Assembly: GCA_965243695.1 (NCBI GenBank)
Contig: CBDEWC010000042.1
Span: forward strand, 24,277-88,276
DNA length: 64,000 nt
From: JAKVCB01 sp965243695
Lineage (GTDB): Bacteria > Planctomycetota > Planctomycetia > Pirellulales > Lacipirellulaceae
Direction of reading: 5' to 3'
Shown here piece after piece: positions 1-7,952 of this stretch. Within the stretch, counting starts at the first letter, position 1, and the number at the start of each line of letters is the position of its first letter. The notes under the pieces are model-generated. The model saw only the letters and a program-made list of their open reading frames with translations. It ran no database searches and was not told the DNA's origin. The position numbers and the translations under genes are program-made.

Positions 1-140
1 ATACAGGGCGTGAACGACTTGTTCACTACGGTTCCAAGGTGGGCATGATCGGAGGGGCCCATCATGACCATCCATTGGGTGTACCTCCCGCAGAGTGGTT
101 TGCAGGCTTCCTGCAACCACGGGGACAAAAACAATCGTAG
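1..140 (+). CDS. C-terminal end of an unidentified protein (partial)
   Basis: An open frame enters from before the window and stops at TAG 138-140, giving about 45 visible residues. The frame reads like real protein: it carries GSKVGMIGG followed by AHHDHPLG and PPAEWFAGFLQP, with few rare codons, and the other plus-strand frames close within a few codons. Nothing in this fragment identifies the family; the glycine- and histidine-rich segment would fit a hydrolase C terminus, but that is a guess. It converges with the minus-strand SDR gene that ends at 191. Confidence 0.5.
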   Translation, partial: TGRERLVHYGSKVGMIGGAHHDHPLGVPPAEWFAGFLQPRGQKQS

Positions 141-190
141 TGCACCCAACTGGCTCATTGTCCAACACCAGTTTTTGAAGATGGTCCCCA

Positions 191-970
191 TTACATCCCT
201 TTGGCCAGCCAGCCACCATCGATATAGAAGTCCTGCCCGGTCACAAAACTGGATGCATCGGAGGCAAGGAAGATCGCCAGGCCAGCCATTTCCTTGGGCT
301 CTCCCCAACGACCCAGCATCGCGCTTTGCGCCCGCAGTTCGCGTCGCTCGGGATCGTCCCAACTTGCTTTTCCCATATCGGTGTGAAAGTAGCCAGGCCC
401 AATACTGTTGACACGAATGTTGTGTTCGGCCAGGTCACTTGCCAAGGCCTTGGTCAGTTGGCGTAGCCCTCCTTTGGCAGCCTGGTAGGCAGGGTTACCG
501 GGAAATCCCTGTTCAGCAGCTAACGAGGTGATATTAATAATCACACCTTGCTGTTGCTCCTTCATCATTCGCCCAAAATGCTTCGCCAGCTGAAAAGGGG
601 CGGTGAGATTGACCCGCAACGTTTTTTCCCACGTTTCGTCCGGGTATTCGAGCGAGTGATGGCCAACCGTCAAGCCGGCATTGTTGACCAAAGCATCGAT
701 ACGGCCGTACGTTTTCTGGACATAATCGACCAGGTCGGTAATTTGCTCTTCGGCCGACATCTCACACGCAAACCCGTCGGCAGCCAGCCCTTGCGCCTTA
801 AAGTCGGCAACCGTCGCTTGGAGGCGTGTTTCGTTCACACCCGTAATTACGCACGTGGCACCAGCTCCCAAGAGACCTTCGGCAATCCCTTTGCCAATTC
901 CACGACTTCCACCCGTCACAACGGCAATGCGACCTTCCAGTGAAAACAAGTTGTCCAAATAAGATGGCAT
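191..970 (-). CDS. SDR family NAD(P)-dependent oxidoreductase
   Basis: A 259-residue classical short-chain dehydrogenase, expected to oxidise or reduce a hydroxyl/keto group, often on a sugar acid, in the cytoplasm. The Rossmann motif TGGSRGIGKG is near residue 19, NNAG lies mid-protein, the catalytic serine is in ITSLAAEQG, and YQAAKGG supplies the Tyr and Lys of YxxxK. The C terminus has the usual FVTGQDFYIDGG. Length is normal for the family. The start has a strong Shine-Dalgarno sequence (GGGAGG, about 7 nt upstream). Its start lies 15 nt downstream of the stop of the PIG-L gene, so the two are probably co-transcribed. Substrate cannot be told from sequence; gluconate 5-dehydrogenase-like proteins look closest. 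Confidence 0.93.
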   Translation of the reverse strand: MPSYLDNLFSLEGRIAVVTGGSRGIGKGIAEGLLGAGATCVITGVNETRLQATVADFKAQGLAADGFACEMSAEEQITDLVDYVQKTYGRIDALVNNAGLTVGHHSLEYPDETWEKTLRVNLTAPFQLAKHFGRMMKEQQQGVIINITSLAAEQGFPGNPAYQAAKGGLRQLTKALASDLAEHNIRVNSIGPGYFHTDMGKASWDDPERRELRAQSAMLGRWGEPKEMAGLAIFLASDASSFVTGQDFYIDGGWLAKGM

Positions 971-985
971 AAAATCTCCCTCCCT

Positions 986-1756
986 TTAATGGTTTGCCAT
1001 TATGGTCCTATCCTGCAATGCATCGCGCAACGGGTCATCCTCTTTCTCGCAAAACCCGAGATGCAGATGGCGGCGCCACCCTTCGGCGTATTGAAACTTG
1101 CCCGACATGTCACCACACTGTCGATCAAGATCCTTTAAAGTCTGCAAATAACAGTCGAGCCCCTGGCTGTCGTCAAGCCATTGTCTCTGGGAAGTATGCC
1201 GGCCCAGCATCTCGCATTTTCGCTCGAGCACATCGGTCACATCAATGTACATATCAGGATGCACCAATTGCCCTAGCGGATCATGGTGGGAATAAGGCTG
1301 GGCGTGGTAAACCGTCACATTGCCATCGACGGCTGAGCGGGGCGGATCTGTCACATAATTCGGCATCCCGCGGACAAACGCAGCCGTCACGGCCAGGCGA
1401 CTGGCATTCATGTGGTCTTCCATATAGTCGGCGGGAGAATGCGTCAGCACGATTTCCGGCGCCACCTCGCGTACGACAGCCGCAACTCGAGCCAATGTCG
1501 GCTTGTCGTAAAAGATGGCCAGGTCGTCGCAAAAGCTCTCATGATACACAGCTCCTGCATAATCCGCCGCGGCCATGGCTTCCTCGCGGCGCATCCGGGA
1601 AATGGTTGCCGCATCATATTCGGTCGTACCACAACACCCGTTGGTCATGTTCATGAGGTGGATTTCGTAGCCCGCGTCTCGCAACAGCATCAGCGTGCCT
1701 GCCATGGCAAACTCAACGTCGTCGGGGTGCGCGGCAATTGCGAAGGCAGTTTTCAT
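986..1756 (-). CDS. PIG-L family deacetylase
   Basis: About 256 residues from the ATG at 1756; an upstream in-frame ATG at 1816 would add a hydrophobic stretch before the conserved first strand and is less likely. The PIG-L/LmbE zinc motif AHPDD is at residues 9-13 (His10, Asp13), and the third ligand is His115 in YMEDHMNAS. Family members remove N-acetyl groups from GlcNAc-type sugars or conjugates. It lies between an SDR gene (15 nt downstream) and a NagB-like gene (about 187 nt upstream), all on the minus strand. That context suggests amino-sugar handling: deacetylation, then aldose-ketose isomerisation or deamination. The real substrate is not visible. Confidence 0.92.
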   Translation of the reverse strand: MKTAFAIAAHPDDVEFAMAGTLMLLRDAGYEIHLMNMTNGCCGTTEYDAATISRMRREEAMAAADYAGAVYHESFCDDLAIFYDKPTLARVAAVVREVAPEIVLTHSPADYMEDHMNASRLAVTAAFVRGMPNYVTDPPRSAVDGNVTVYHAQPYSHHDPLGQLVHPDMYIDVTDVLERKCEMLGRHTSQRQWLDDSQGLDCYLQTLKDLDRQCGDMSGKFQYAEGWRRHLHLGFCEKEDDPLRDALQDRTIMANH

Positions 1757-1943
1757 AAGCTTTTGGCAAAGAATCATCGGTGAAAGGAAGTAGACAATCG
1801 CTTTGAGATCCACCACATGAGGAATCGGATCTTACTTTTTTCGTCAGGCGGTGCAGTTACCAACGTGTGCTTGTCATGGACTGGCTGTCGGTCGCAAAGG
1901 TTACGTAAATCGTTGTCACCCCCGCGGCAACTTGGTAAAGGCC

Positions 1944-2870
1944 TTAGTGCATTTCAATGTCACAGGCACCAATGCCGTGACGGTAATAGTTGAACTGCAC
2001 ATTGGGGTGATCCGCCAGCAACGACATCGGTACGGCACTGTCGGCAATACCCTTGGAAATCATGAAGGCTGTTAATCGCTGGCCAAAAGGATTGTCATGG
2101 GTGCCGGCGTGCCAGATAGAGACTTTGTCGGACTTCCATGTTTCGGCCGGGCCTACGGTCACCGCCTGGGTCGGAACGTTCGAGACAACGCCACCGCCGG
2201 ACGTCCGGGCATTTTGAATCAGTGTCATCGGGTGAAGGTCGACGACTCGGGTGGTCAGTTTGCGGTACTCTGCCGGGGGAGGAGGTTGTTGATCGTAAGG
2301 TGGCTGACGCTTCGGAGGGTCATTGAATGCCCAGTGTTTCACTTCACCCTGGCCCCCCTGCATGACGGCACACCGGGCGTGGTTCCACGATTCGATGTAC
2401 TCGGTCGCGTTGGCCTTCGGAAAGTGAATATTGCTTTCTGGCATCCGCAAATCGGGACGAATGCGGTCAAGCAGCAATTCCCGGTCGGTCCGGGCAAAAC
2501 TGAGGGCAAAATCCTCCGGGACCTCAACACCCTCCATCACCCATTCGTCCATGCCCCAAAAGTGGGCGTGCTGAAGATTCAGCTCCAATTCGTTGACCAA
2601 TCGAGCCACCAGCGGTAACTGCTCGGTTGGTCCAATCGGTCCACAAATTCCAACCGGTTGGTCTGCCGTTGCCTGTTTCCAGGCGGTAATGTATTCAAAT
2701 GCCTCTGCCAGGTAAAAGTCTTCGAGCGTGTCGTATAACTGAACGGTAAAACCTTCGCGAGACAAACCGGCCAGTTCACTGGCCGATAACCGTGCCGCGG
2801 CGTCGAGGATTTCACGGTCCAACGTTGTGTAATCCCACCATTCGGGGGCGACGATGCTGGTTGGTCTCAT
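1944..2870 (-). CDS. NagB-like glucosamine-6-phosphate isomerase/deaminase family protein
   Basis: A 308-residue protein of the NagB/6-phosphogluconolactonase fold. The N-terminal half keeps the phosphosugar loop (GPIGPTEQLP) and WGMDEW, corresponding to the DEY region of NagB. The catalytic loop is altered: where NagB has GHIAFNEP, this protein has KHWAFNDP, so the catalytic histidine is kept but the glutamate is aspartate and the preceding Asp-Gly is missing. It may therefore act as an isomerase or on another amino sugar. AAGGA lies 6 nt before the ATG at 2870. It is the first gene of a likely minus-strand group with the PIG-L deacetylase and SDR. Confidence 0.85.
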   Translation of the reverse strand: MRPTSIVAPEWWDYTTLDREILDAAARLSASELAGLSREGFTVQLYDTLEDFYLAEAFEYITAWKQATADQPVGICGPIGPTEQLPLVARLVNELELNLQHAHFWGMDEWVMEGVEVPEDFALSFARTDRELLLDRIRPDLRMPESNIHFPKANATEYIESWNHARCAVMQGGQGEVKHWAFNDPPKRQPPYDQQPPPPAEYRKLTTRVVDLHPMTLIQNARTSGGGVVSNVPTQAVTVGPAETWKSDKVSIWHAGTHDNPFGQRLTAFMISKGIADSAVPMSLLADHPNVQFNYYRHGIGACDIEMH

Positions 2871-3123
2871 GGTGTTTCCTTCGAGTCAATTTTGATTTGA
2901 GCTGCAGAGCATTCCTTGATGCCGCTTGAGATTCTAATCCGTTTTAACGGACTCGTCATGCGGGTGTTCCCAAAGAAATACCGGCCAGTTGCTGCTGGCG
3001 CATCTCACAAATGAGACTGCGGTACCCTAATGGAGTTCTTTGGGGTGGCCACTTTTTGCTAGAAGACCGGGATTATGACACATTTTCGAACTGGAATCGC
3101 CCAATCTAAAATGGCATCACTCT

Positions 3124-4251
3124 CTATCGGGAGATGACCCCAAGGTCCGTGGTGCCCGGATCGGCTCCACGGAGCAACCGGCTGAGCTGCTTCTCCAGGA
3201 GCGGCCCCCGACAGTTGACTGCGGCCACGAGGCCATCCTTGCCGAGCAGCAGGAATGCCGGAATACCGCGGATACCGTACTTTGTGCCCATCGGCTGCTT
3301 GTTGCGAGGGTGCCTGTCCTCCACAACCGTCCAGGGTGGCTGCTCCTGGGCCAAGAAGGCACGAAGAGCCTCTCGATCTTGATCCACACTGATCGCAATA
3401 ACTTCAAATCCCTTCTCATGATACTTATTCCAGTTCTGCATGATGTTTGGTATTTCTCTCCGGCACGGACCGCACCACGTGGCCCAAAAGTCCACAAGGA
3501 CAACCTTGCCTTTGTAGTTGGCCATCTCTAGCGGACTGCCATCCATGGTGTAGCCTGACAACGGAAGTGGCTTACCAACCAAGGCTTGCAGTGGGTCCAC
3601 GGTTTCATCCGTTATCCCCTCAGCTTCAAAATTGATCGATTTTTCGCCATCTGGATAAGCTGCACTGATGGCAAACACCCGCCACTGCTCGCCTTCAAAG
3701 CGGAAGTGCAATTTTGTCTTGTGGAATTCACCAGCTGCCCGCACACGAACCGGAATCTCTGCTACCTTTCCGTCAATCTTGACCTCGCCAACCTTGATCG
3801 CATTATCTTCCGCAGAAGGTTGGGGAAGCCGCCCCAGGGGTGATCGCGGCCCCTTCATGAGTGGCATTGCCTTTTTGGTAAGTAGCTGGTGGGCTTCAGT
3901 ACGGTCTGAATTCTGCAAGTCCCGAAAAAACCTTTCCGCGGACTCGGCAATGCCTTTGGATGACGCTTCTCCTGCTTCTCCAGAAACACCTACTTCCCCA
4001 GAAACACCTGACTGCTTCTTTTGGAGGAACCTCCGGTCTTTCTCACTGAGTCTCACCAGTGGCACCGCGATCTGTTTGCCATCCTGACGGCGAAGGACTA
4101 CCTTGCCCTCTCGGACAGCAACCAGTTCGGCAACTACGCTGAAACCTCCGGTAGCGTCGGTCCAGGTGCGTTCTGCACTCGAGGCAACACCTACGAATAG
4201 GGCAAGGGTAACCCCAAATACAAACAGTGGCTCCCTAATGTAACGGGTCAT
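3124..4251 (-). CDS. SHD1-domain and TlpA-like thioredoxin fusion, secreted
   Basis: A 375-residue exported protein. Residues 1-26 form a signal peptide or N-terminal anchor. Residues 28-77 match an SHD1 (SLA1 homology 1) module, with RTWTDATGGF and ending in RLSEKDRRFL, common in planctomycetes. Residues 80-97 are a short GVSGEVGVSGEAGEA-like linker. Residues 105-200 resemble a small NTF2/DUF4878-like fold. Residues 220-365 are a TlpA/AhpC thioredoxin domain with DFWATWCGPC (Cys260, Cys263) and the cis-proline loop RGIPAF. A periplasmic thiol-disulfide role is inferred. GGAG lies about 10 nt before the ATG. No operon partner is evident. Confidence 0.9.
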   Translation of the reverse strand: MTRYIREPLFVFGVTLALFVGVASSAERTWTDATGGFSVVAELVAVREGKVVLRRQDGKQIAVPLVRLSEKDRRFLQKKQSGVSGEVGVSGEAGEASSKGIAESAERFFRDLQNSDRTEAHQLLTKKAMPLMKGPRSPLGRLPQPSAEDNAIKVGEVKIDGKVAEIPVRVRAAGEFHKTKLHFRFEGEQWRVFAISAAYPDGEKSINFEAEGITDETVDPLQALVGKPLPLSGYTMDGSPLEMANYKGKVVLVDFWATWCGPCRREIPNIMQNWNKYHEKGFEVIAISVDQDREALRAFLAQEQPPWTVVEDRHPRNKQPMGTKYGIRGIPAFLLLGKDGLVAAVNCRGPLLEKQLSRLLRGADPGTTDLGVISR

Positions 4252-4870
4252 CGCGATTCACTCCCCATCCATACTTTCACTGGGCCAAGGTGGCATCGAA
4301 GAGCATCCTTTAGCAGGCAGACCTCGCGCTCTTGGGTTCGCAGCAGGTCGAGATGGTCGACTTCCAGCTACAGTGCAGTACCGTGACCGCCTTGTCACTG
4401 CGTTGGTTCTTTTTTTCGCACGGCATATGGTAACCGTGAAAAAATACGCAACGGCTAAAAAATGCGCAATGGACTGAAAACTGCTAACCGTAGTTGTAAT
4501 TGTTAAGCAACCGAACGTCAATCATTTGTGGGTCACACTCGGCGACGATGATCCAGACGACGGGCCAAGAGCGGACACCCTATGTGGGGTCCATGTCACC
4601 GGTACTGCCGGGTAGAATGGGACTGCACCCTAATAACAAAACAATCGCCTTCGATGGAACCGTTAACAGTTGCCCCCTTGCCGATGGTCCTCTGCGTTGA
4701 ATGATTCGGAGAACGAGTTTACTCATTCAGAAAAAACATCGAACCCCTTGAGACAGTAGAGGTCGATGTATTGCAGGCATCTATCGAATGCTTTGAACTT
4801 CAGGTGCGAATGCTTTGAACTCTAGGTGTTTTTGTATTGATTTCACATCCTTGCTCGCCACCGGTGCCAG
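4252..4870. other. Intergenic region without a recognised gene
   Basis: About 620 nt between the thioredoxin gene and the aldo/keto reductase gene. A minus-strand frame at 4258-4521 has no family features. The only structure seen is a 22-nt tandem duplication at 4785-4828. Confidence 0.5.
4785..4828. repeat. 22-nt tandem duplication (2 copies)
   Basis: Copies at 4785-4806 and 4807-4828 (CGAATGCTTTGAAC core) match at 20 of 22 positions. The repeat sits just upstream of the aldo/keto reductase gene. It is one of several short tandem duplications in the window. Confidence 0.85.
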
Positions 4871-5701
4871 ATGTTGCACGAAGACTTTCCACAATTCGCT
4901 GACTTTCCAAATCTGGGGCAACCTTTGCGCCTGGGCCTGGCTACCCGTGGTAACACGAATTTGGAATGCGAGGATGTTTTGTTTGCCGTCGAGCGAGGCG
5001 TGAATTACCTCAACTGGTGTGGGCATCCGGACGGGATGCAAGAAGCCATTCGCCAACTTGGTCCGCGTCGAAAGAATCTGTTTATCGCGATCCAGTTCTC
5101 TGCCAGGACCGCCACAGCCGCACGACAGGAATTAGAAGAAGTTCTGGACGCCTTGTCGACCGACTACATCGATGTGGCAACGTACTATTATGTCGAACAC
5201 CAACACGAGTGGGATGAAATCATAGCACCTGGCGGAGCCGCTGAAGTTTTGGAATCGGCTCGCGACGCCGGCACGGTACGCGCCATTGGCTTGACAAGCC
5301 ATCAGCGGAAGCTGGCGGCTGCCTGTGCCGAAACGGGCAGGCTTAACATGCTCATGGTTCGTTATAATGCGGCCCATCGTGGTGCCGAACAGGACATTTT
5401 TCCCACCACCACCAGCCTCCAACTACCAGTGGTCGTTTTTACATGTCTCCGCTGGGGGGCGTTGATGCAAAACACAGCCGACGATCCCGAAGGGTTCGTC
5501 GCACCACCGGCGGCCGAATGGTACCGGTTTGCGTTGTGCCACCCCGCCGTGACGGTCGCCCTGATGGCCCCCAATGGGCGCGAGGAACTGGACCACAATT
5601 TGCGGCTCCTGGAAGACTGGAGAGGTTTCCCTCCCGACCAGTACGCCAGGCTCAAGGAACATGGCGCACGGGTCCGCCAACATGGGGGCCAGTTTCTCTA
5701 A
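4871..5701 (+). CDS. Aldo/keto reductase-like protein, catalytic residues unclear
   Basis: A 276-residue protein with an aldo/keto reductase (TIM barrel) layout: ELEEVLDALSTDYIDVATYYYV matches the strand holding the DxxxxH region, AGTVRAIGLTSH the GKIRAIGVSN region, and MLMVRYNAAHRG the QxxYN region. Canonical members have a catalytic Asp and Tyr in a GINFFDTAxxY stretch; here the equivalent reads GVNYLNWCGHP, with Asn in place of Asp and no obvious Tyr. It may be non-redox or a divergent subgroup. The predicted ATG has no good Shine-Dalgarno sequence, so the start is uncertain. It converges with the oxidoreductase operon ending at 5781. Confidence 0.75.
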   Translation: MLHEDFPQFADFPNLGQPLRLGLATRGNTNLECEDVLFAVERGVNYLNWCGHPDGMQEAIRQLGPRRKNLFIAIQFSARTATAARQELEEVLDALSTDYIDVATYYYVEHQHEWDEIIAPGGAAEVLESARDAGTVRAIGLTSHQRKLAAACAETGRLNMLMVRYNAAHRGAEQDIFPTTTSLQLPVVVFTCLRWGALMQNTADDPEGFVAPPAAEWYRFALCHPAVTVALMAPNGREELDHNLRLLEDWRGFPPDQYARLKEHGARVRQHGGQFL

Positions 5702-5780
5702 GCAGCACCCGGCTTGCGACTCCCCAAACCCGCCCCGCTGCCACTTTTTTAGACCGGCACCCTGCTAGACGGGCGCCCTG

Positions 5781-7109
5781 TCAGACCTCCCAGCCTGCAC
5801 GGTACTCGCGCTGGATGAACGGAGCCGCTTCGGGACAATTGGTAGCGACCAATCGCTGCGCATCCCACTCGAGTTTTTTTTGCCCGGCGCGATACGAAAC
5901 ATTGCCCAGCAGGACCGCTTCGGCCAGGTTTCCGCTGTAGTCGAAGTTGCAAGTCGTTCCGCCGCGGGTCTTGCAAGCCTGGATCCATTCCTGATGGTGC
6001 CCCGCCGAATTGGGAATCCAGCCAAGTGGCAGTTTTGGTTCAGTGCCATCATCGAGGAACACCTTGCGGGTCGTATAGTCCGCCAGCAACCGTCCCCGCT
6101 CGCCTTCAAACAACACGCCTGCACCATCTTTCTTGTATTCGCGGACCCAGTCAGGCCGCATATCTCCGTGGTACCAGGTGAGGTGTACCGGTGGTTGGCC
6201 TCGCCGACCGGCAAACGCATAGTCGACCTGCTGGCGATCGGGAACTTCGTTCTCACCTTGATATGTTTTCTCTCCCTGGCTCACAACCGTGGTGGGAGCT
6301 TCAAGCTCCAGCGCCCAAAAAGGAAGATCCATGTAGTGGCAACCAAAATCGGCCAGGGTGCCGCCTCCAAAGTCCCACCAGTAACGCCACTGGAAATGAA
6401 AGTGCGACTCGTGGAAGGGACGCATCGGGGCAGGCCCGGTCCACAAATCATAATCAACGTGAGCCGGTGGGGTTCCCTGGGCAACGCGATTTCCTGCAGG
6501 AATCGACCCTCCTCCTAGCCAGACGTGGACTCGGGTAACCGGTCCCAGCATGCCCGATTGGATGATTTCCACCACTCGGCGGTAGTTGTCGCGCGCGTGG
6601 ATTTGAGTCCCCATTTGTGTGACCGTCCCATGCTGTTTGGCTGCGTCACGAATTTTGCGCACTTCATAAACCGAGTGGGCCAACGGCTTCTCACAGTAGA
6701 CATCAAGTCCTTGTCCAATCGCGCCAAGCACGGGCAAAGCGTGGGTGTGATCGGGTGTCGAAACCACCACCGCATCCAAATCTGTCCGCTCCAATAGGCG
6801 ACGGAAATCCTGGTATTTGTCGGCCTTGGGATACTTGGCGGCCGCCCCATCAAGACGTTTGGCATCGATGTCACACAAAGCGACAATATTCTCGGTCGCC
6901 ACTCCAGACACGTTGGAAGCTCCCCTGGATGCCACACCGATACATCCGATGTTGAGCTTCTCGTTGGGAGATCGTTCCTCGGCAACCGCAAGTGAAGGAG
7001 TCCACGACTGAGCTACGGTTGTGGCGGTACCGGCAAGTGCGGCACGACGCAAAAAACTGCGCCGACTTTGCTGAAATTCATCTTGTGAAGATCGCGTAAC
7101 ATTACTCAT
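5781..7109 (-). CDS. Tat-exported Gfo/Idh/MocA family oxidoreductase
   Basis: A 442-residue protein. Residues 15-45 form a twin-arginine signal (SRRSFLRRAALAGTA followed by a hydrophobic run and AVAEE). The nucleotide-binding domain follows, with NIGCIGVASRG; the characteristic EKPLAHSVYEV is near residue 140; the C-terminal alpha/beta domain contains GGTLADFGCHYMDLPFWAL. Members are NAD(P)-dependent sugar dehydrogenases; exported ones are abundant in planctomycetes and may carry a tightly bound cofactor. Its start overlaps the end of the DUF1080 gene by 4 nt, so translation is probably coupled. It is the last gene of the operon from 11475. Confidence 0.93.
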   Translation of the reverse strand: MSNVTRSSQDEFQQSRRSFLRRAALAGTATTVAQSWTPSLAVAEERSPNEKLNIGCIGVASRGASNVSGVATENIVALCDIDAKRLDGAAAKYPKADKYQDFRRLLERTDLDAVVVSTPDHTHALPVLGAIGQGLDVYCEKPLAHSVYEVRKIRDAAKQHGTVTQMGTQIHARDNYRRVVEIIQSGMLGPVTRVHVWLGGGSIPAGNRVAQGTPPAHVDYDLWTGPAPMRPFHESHFHFQWRYWWDFGGGTLADFGCHYMDLPFWALELEAPTTVVSQGEKTYQGENEVPDRQQVDYAFAGRRGQPPVHLTWYHGDMRPDWVREYKKDGAGVLFEGERGRLLADYTTRKVFLDDGTEPKLPLGWIPNSAGHHQEWIQACKTRGGTTCNFDYSGNLAEAVLLGNVSYRAGQKKLEWDAQRLVATNCPEAAPFIQREYRAGWEV

Positions 7110-7816
7110 GGAAGTTCCCGCAGATAGATGTTTTTAAACCAAAGTACCGTGCCATGATTCTGCAACTCAATTGGGCCTGTCGCATAAATTGGCTTGTCCC
7201 GCTCCCAATAGTTTTCCATGACAACCTTGTCCACCACCAACTGATCATTAAGCGTCACCGAAAGGTCCTCACCGACCATCTTAATGTGAAACGTGTTCCA
7301 CTTCCCGGCAGTGCGATCTGCTTTCACCAGCGGAAACCGTGCATGTTTTTGGTTATTCCACAGGGCACCTGACCCCCGGTCCGCACCCATATCCCAATAC
7401 GGTTCGTGCTCGGGGTCCCAAATCTGCACTTGTGGCGACCCTCGGAGGTAAATTCCGCTGTCACCTCCAGGCAAGATTTTCCAGTCAACGTGGAGTTCAA
7501 AATTACGATAGTCTTTTACGCTGCAAAGGTTCCCACCGTGTCCGTCTCCATCAAATCGCAATGCGCCGTCAACCACAGTCCAGTGGTCTCGCATCTGCTG
7601 ATTGGCTTTCTGCTGGGCTGTTTTGAGCTGAGCCGGGGACATCGCGGCCCGCTTCACCGGATCGGCAACCAGTCCCTGCCAGCCACTGAGGTTCTTTCCA
7701 TTGAAAAGGGCCACAAAGCCCACCGGAGGCGTGTTGTCTTTGGTAAACCCATGGGGCACGGGAAGACAAAAAATCCCAACCGCAAGGATCAGTTTGTTAC
7801 GAATCGCGGGATGCAT
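7106..7816 (-). CDS. DUF1080 (3-keto-disaccharide hydrolase-like) secreted protein
   Basis: About 236 residues from the ATG at 7816, supported by AGGAA about 10 nt upstream; a longer frame from 7861 would bury the signal peptide. The N terminus is a signal peptide (KLILAVGIFCLPVPHG). The body has FVALFNGKNLSGWQG, the standard opening of DUF1080, followed by GDSGIYLRGSPQVQIWD and a C-terminal GPIELQNHGTVLWFKNIYLRELP. The fold is a concanavalin-like jelly roll; some members hydrolyse 3-keto-glycosides. It sits between the symporter and the Gfo/Idh/MocA oxidoreductase, a pairing that fits a route from 3-keto sugar formation to hydrolysis. Confidence 0.93.
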   Translation of the reverse strand: MHPAIRNKLILAVGIFCLPVPHGFTKDNTPPVGFVALFNGKNLSGWQGLVADPVKRAAMSPAQLKTAQQKANQQMRDHWTVVDGALRFDGDGHGGNLCSVKDYRNFELHVDWKILPGGDSGIYLRGSPQVQIWDPEHEPYWDMGADRGSGALWNNQKHARFPLVKADRTAGKWNTFHIKMVGEDLSVTLNDQLVVDKVVMENYWERDKPIYATGPIELQNHGTVLWFKNIYLRELP

Positions 7817-7952
7817 GGCCAAAGTTTCCTGGATGATGAAAGGTTGATTTTCCTCGTTCAAGAATTGGAGGGAGTTCCTCCATTATCGATTTAGAGACCT
7901 TGCAAAGCAAGCCTTATGGCTTGGTGCAAGCGGCTCTTTGGGAAGATATCGG

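Noticed and set aside
4258..4521. Minus-strand 87-residue frame after the thioredoxin gene
   Set aside because: Composition is Arg/Ser/Pro-rich with no domain, no ribosome site, and it lies in a clear intergenic gap.
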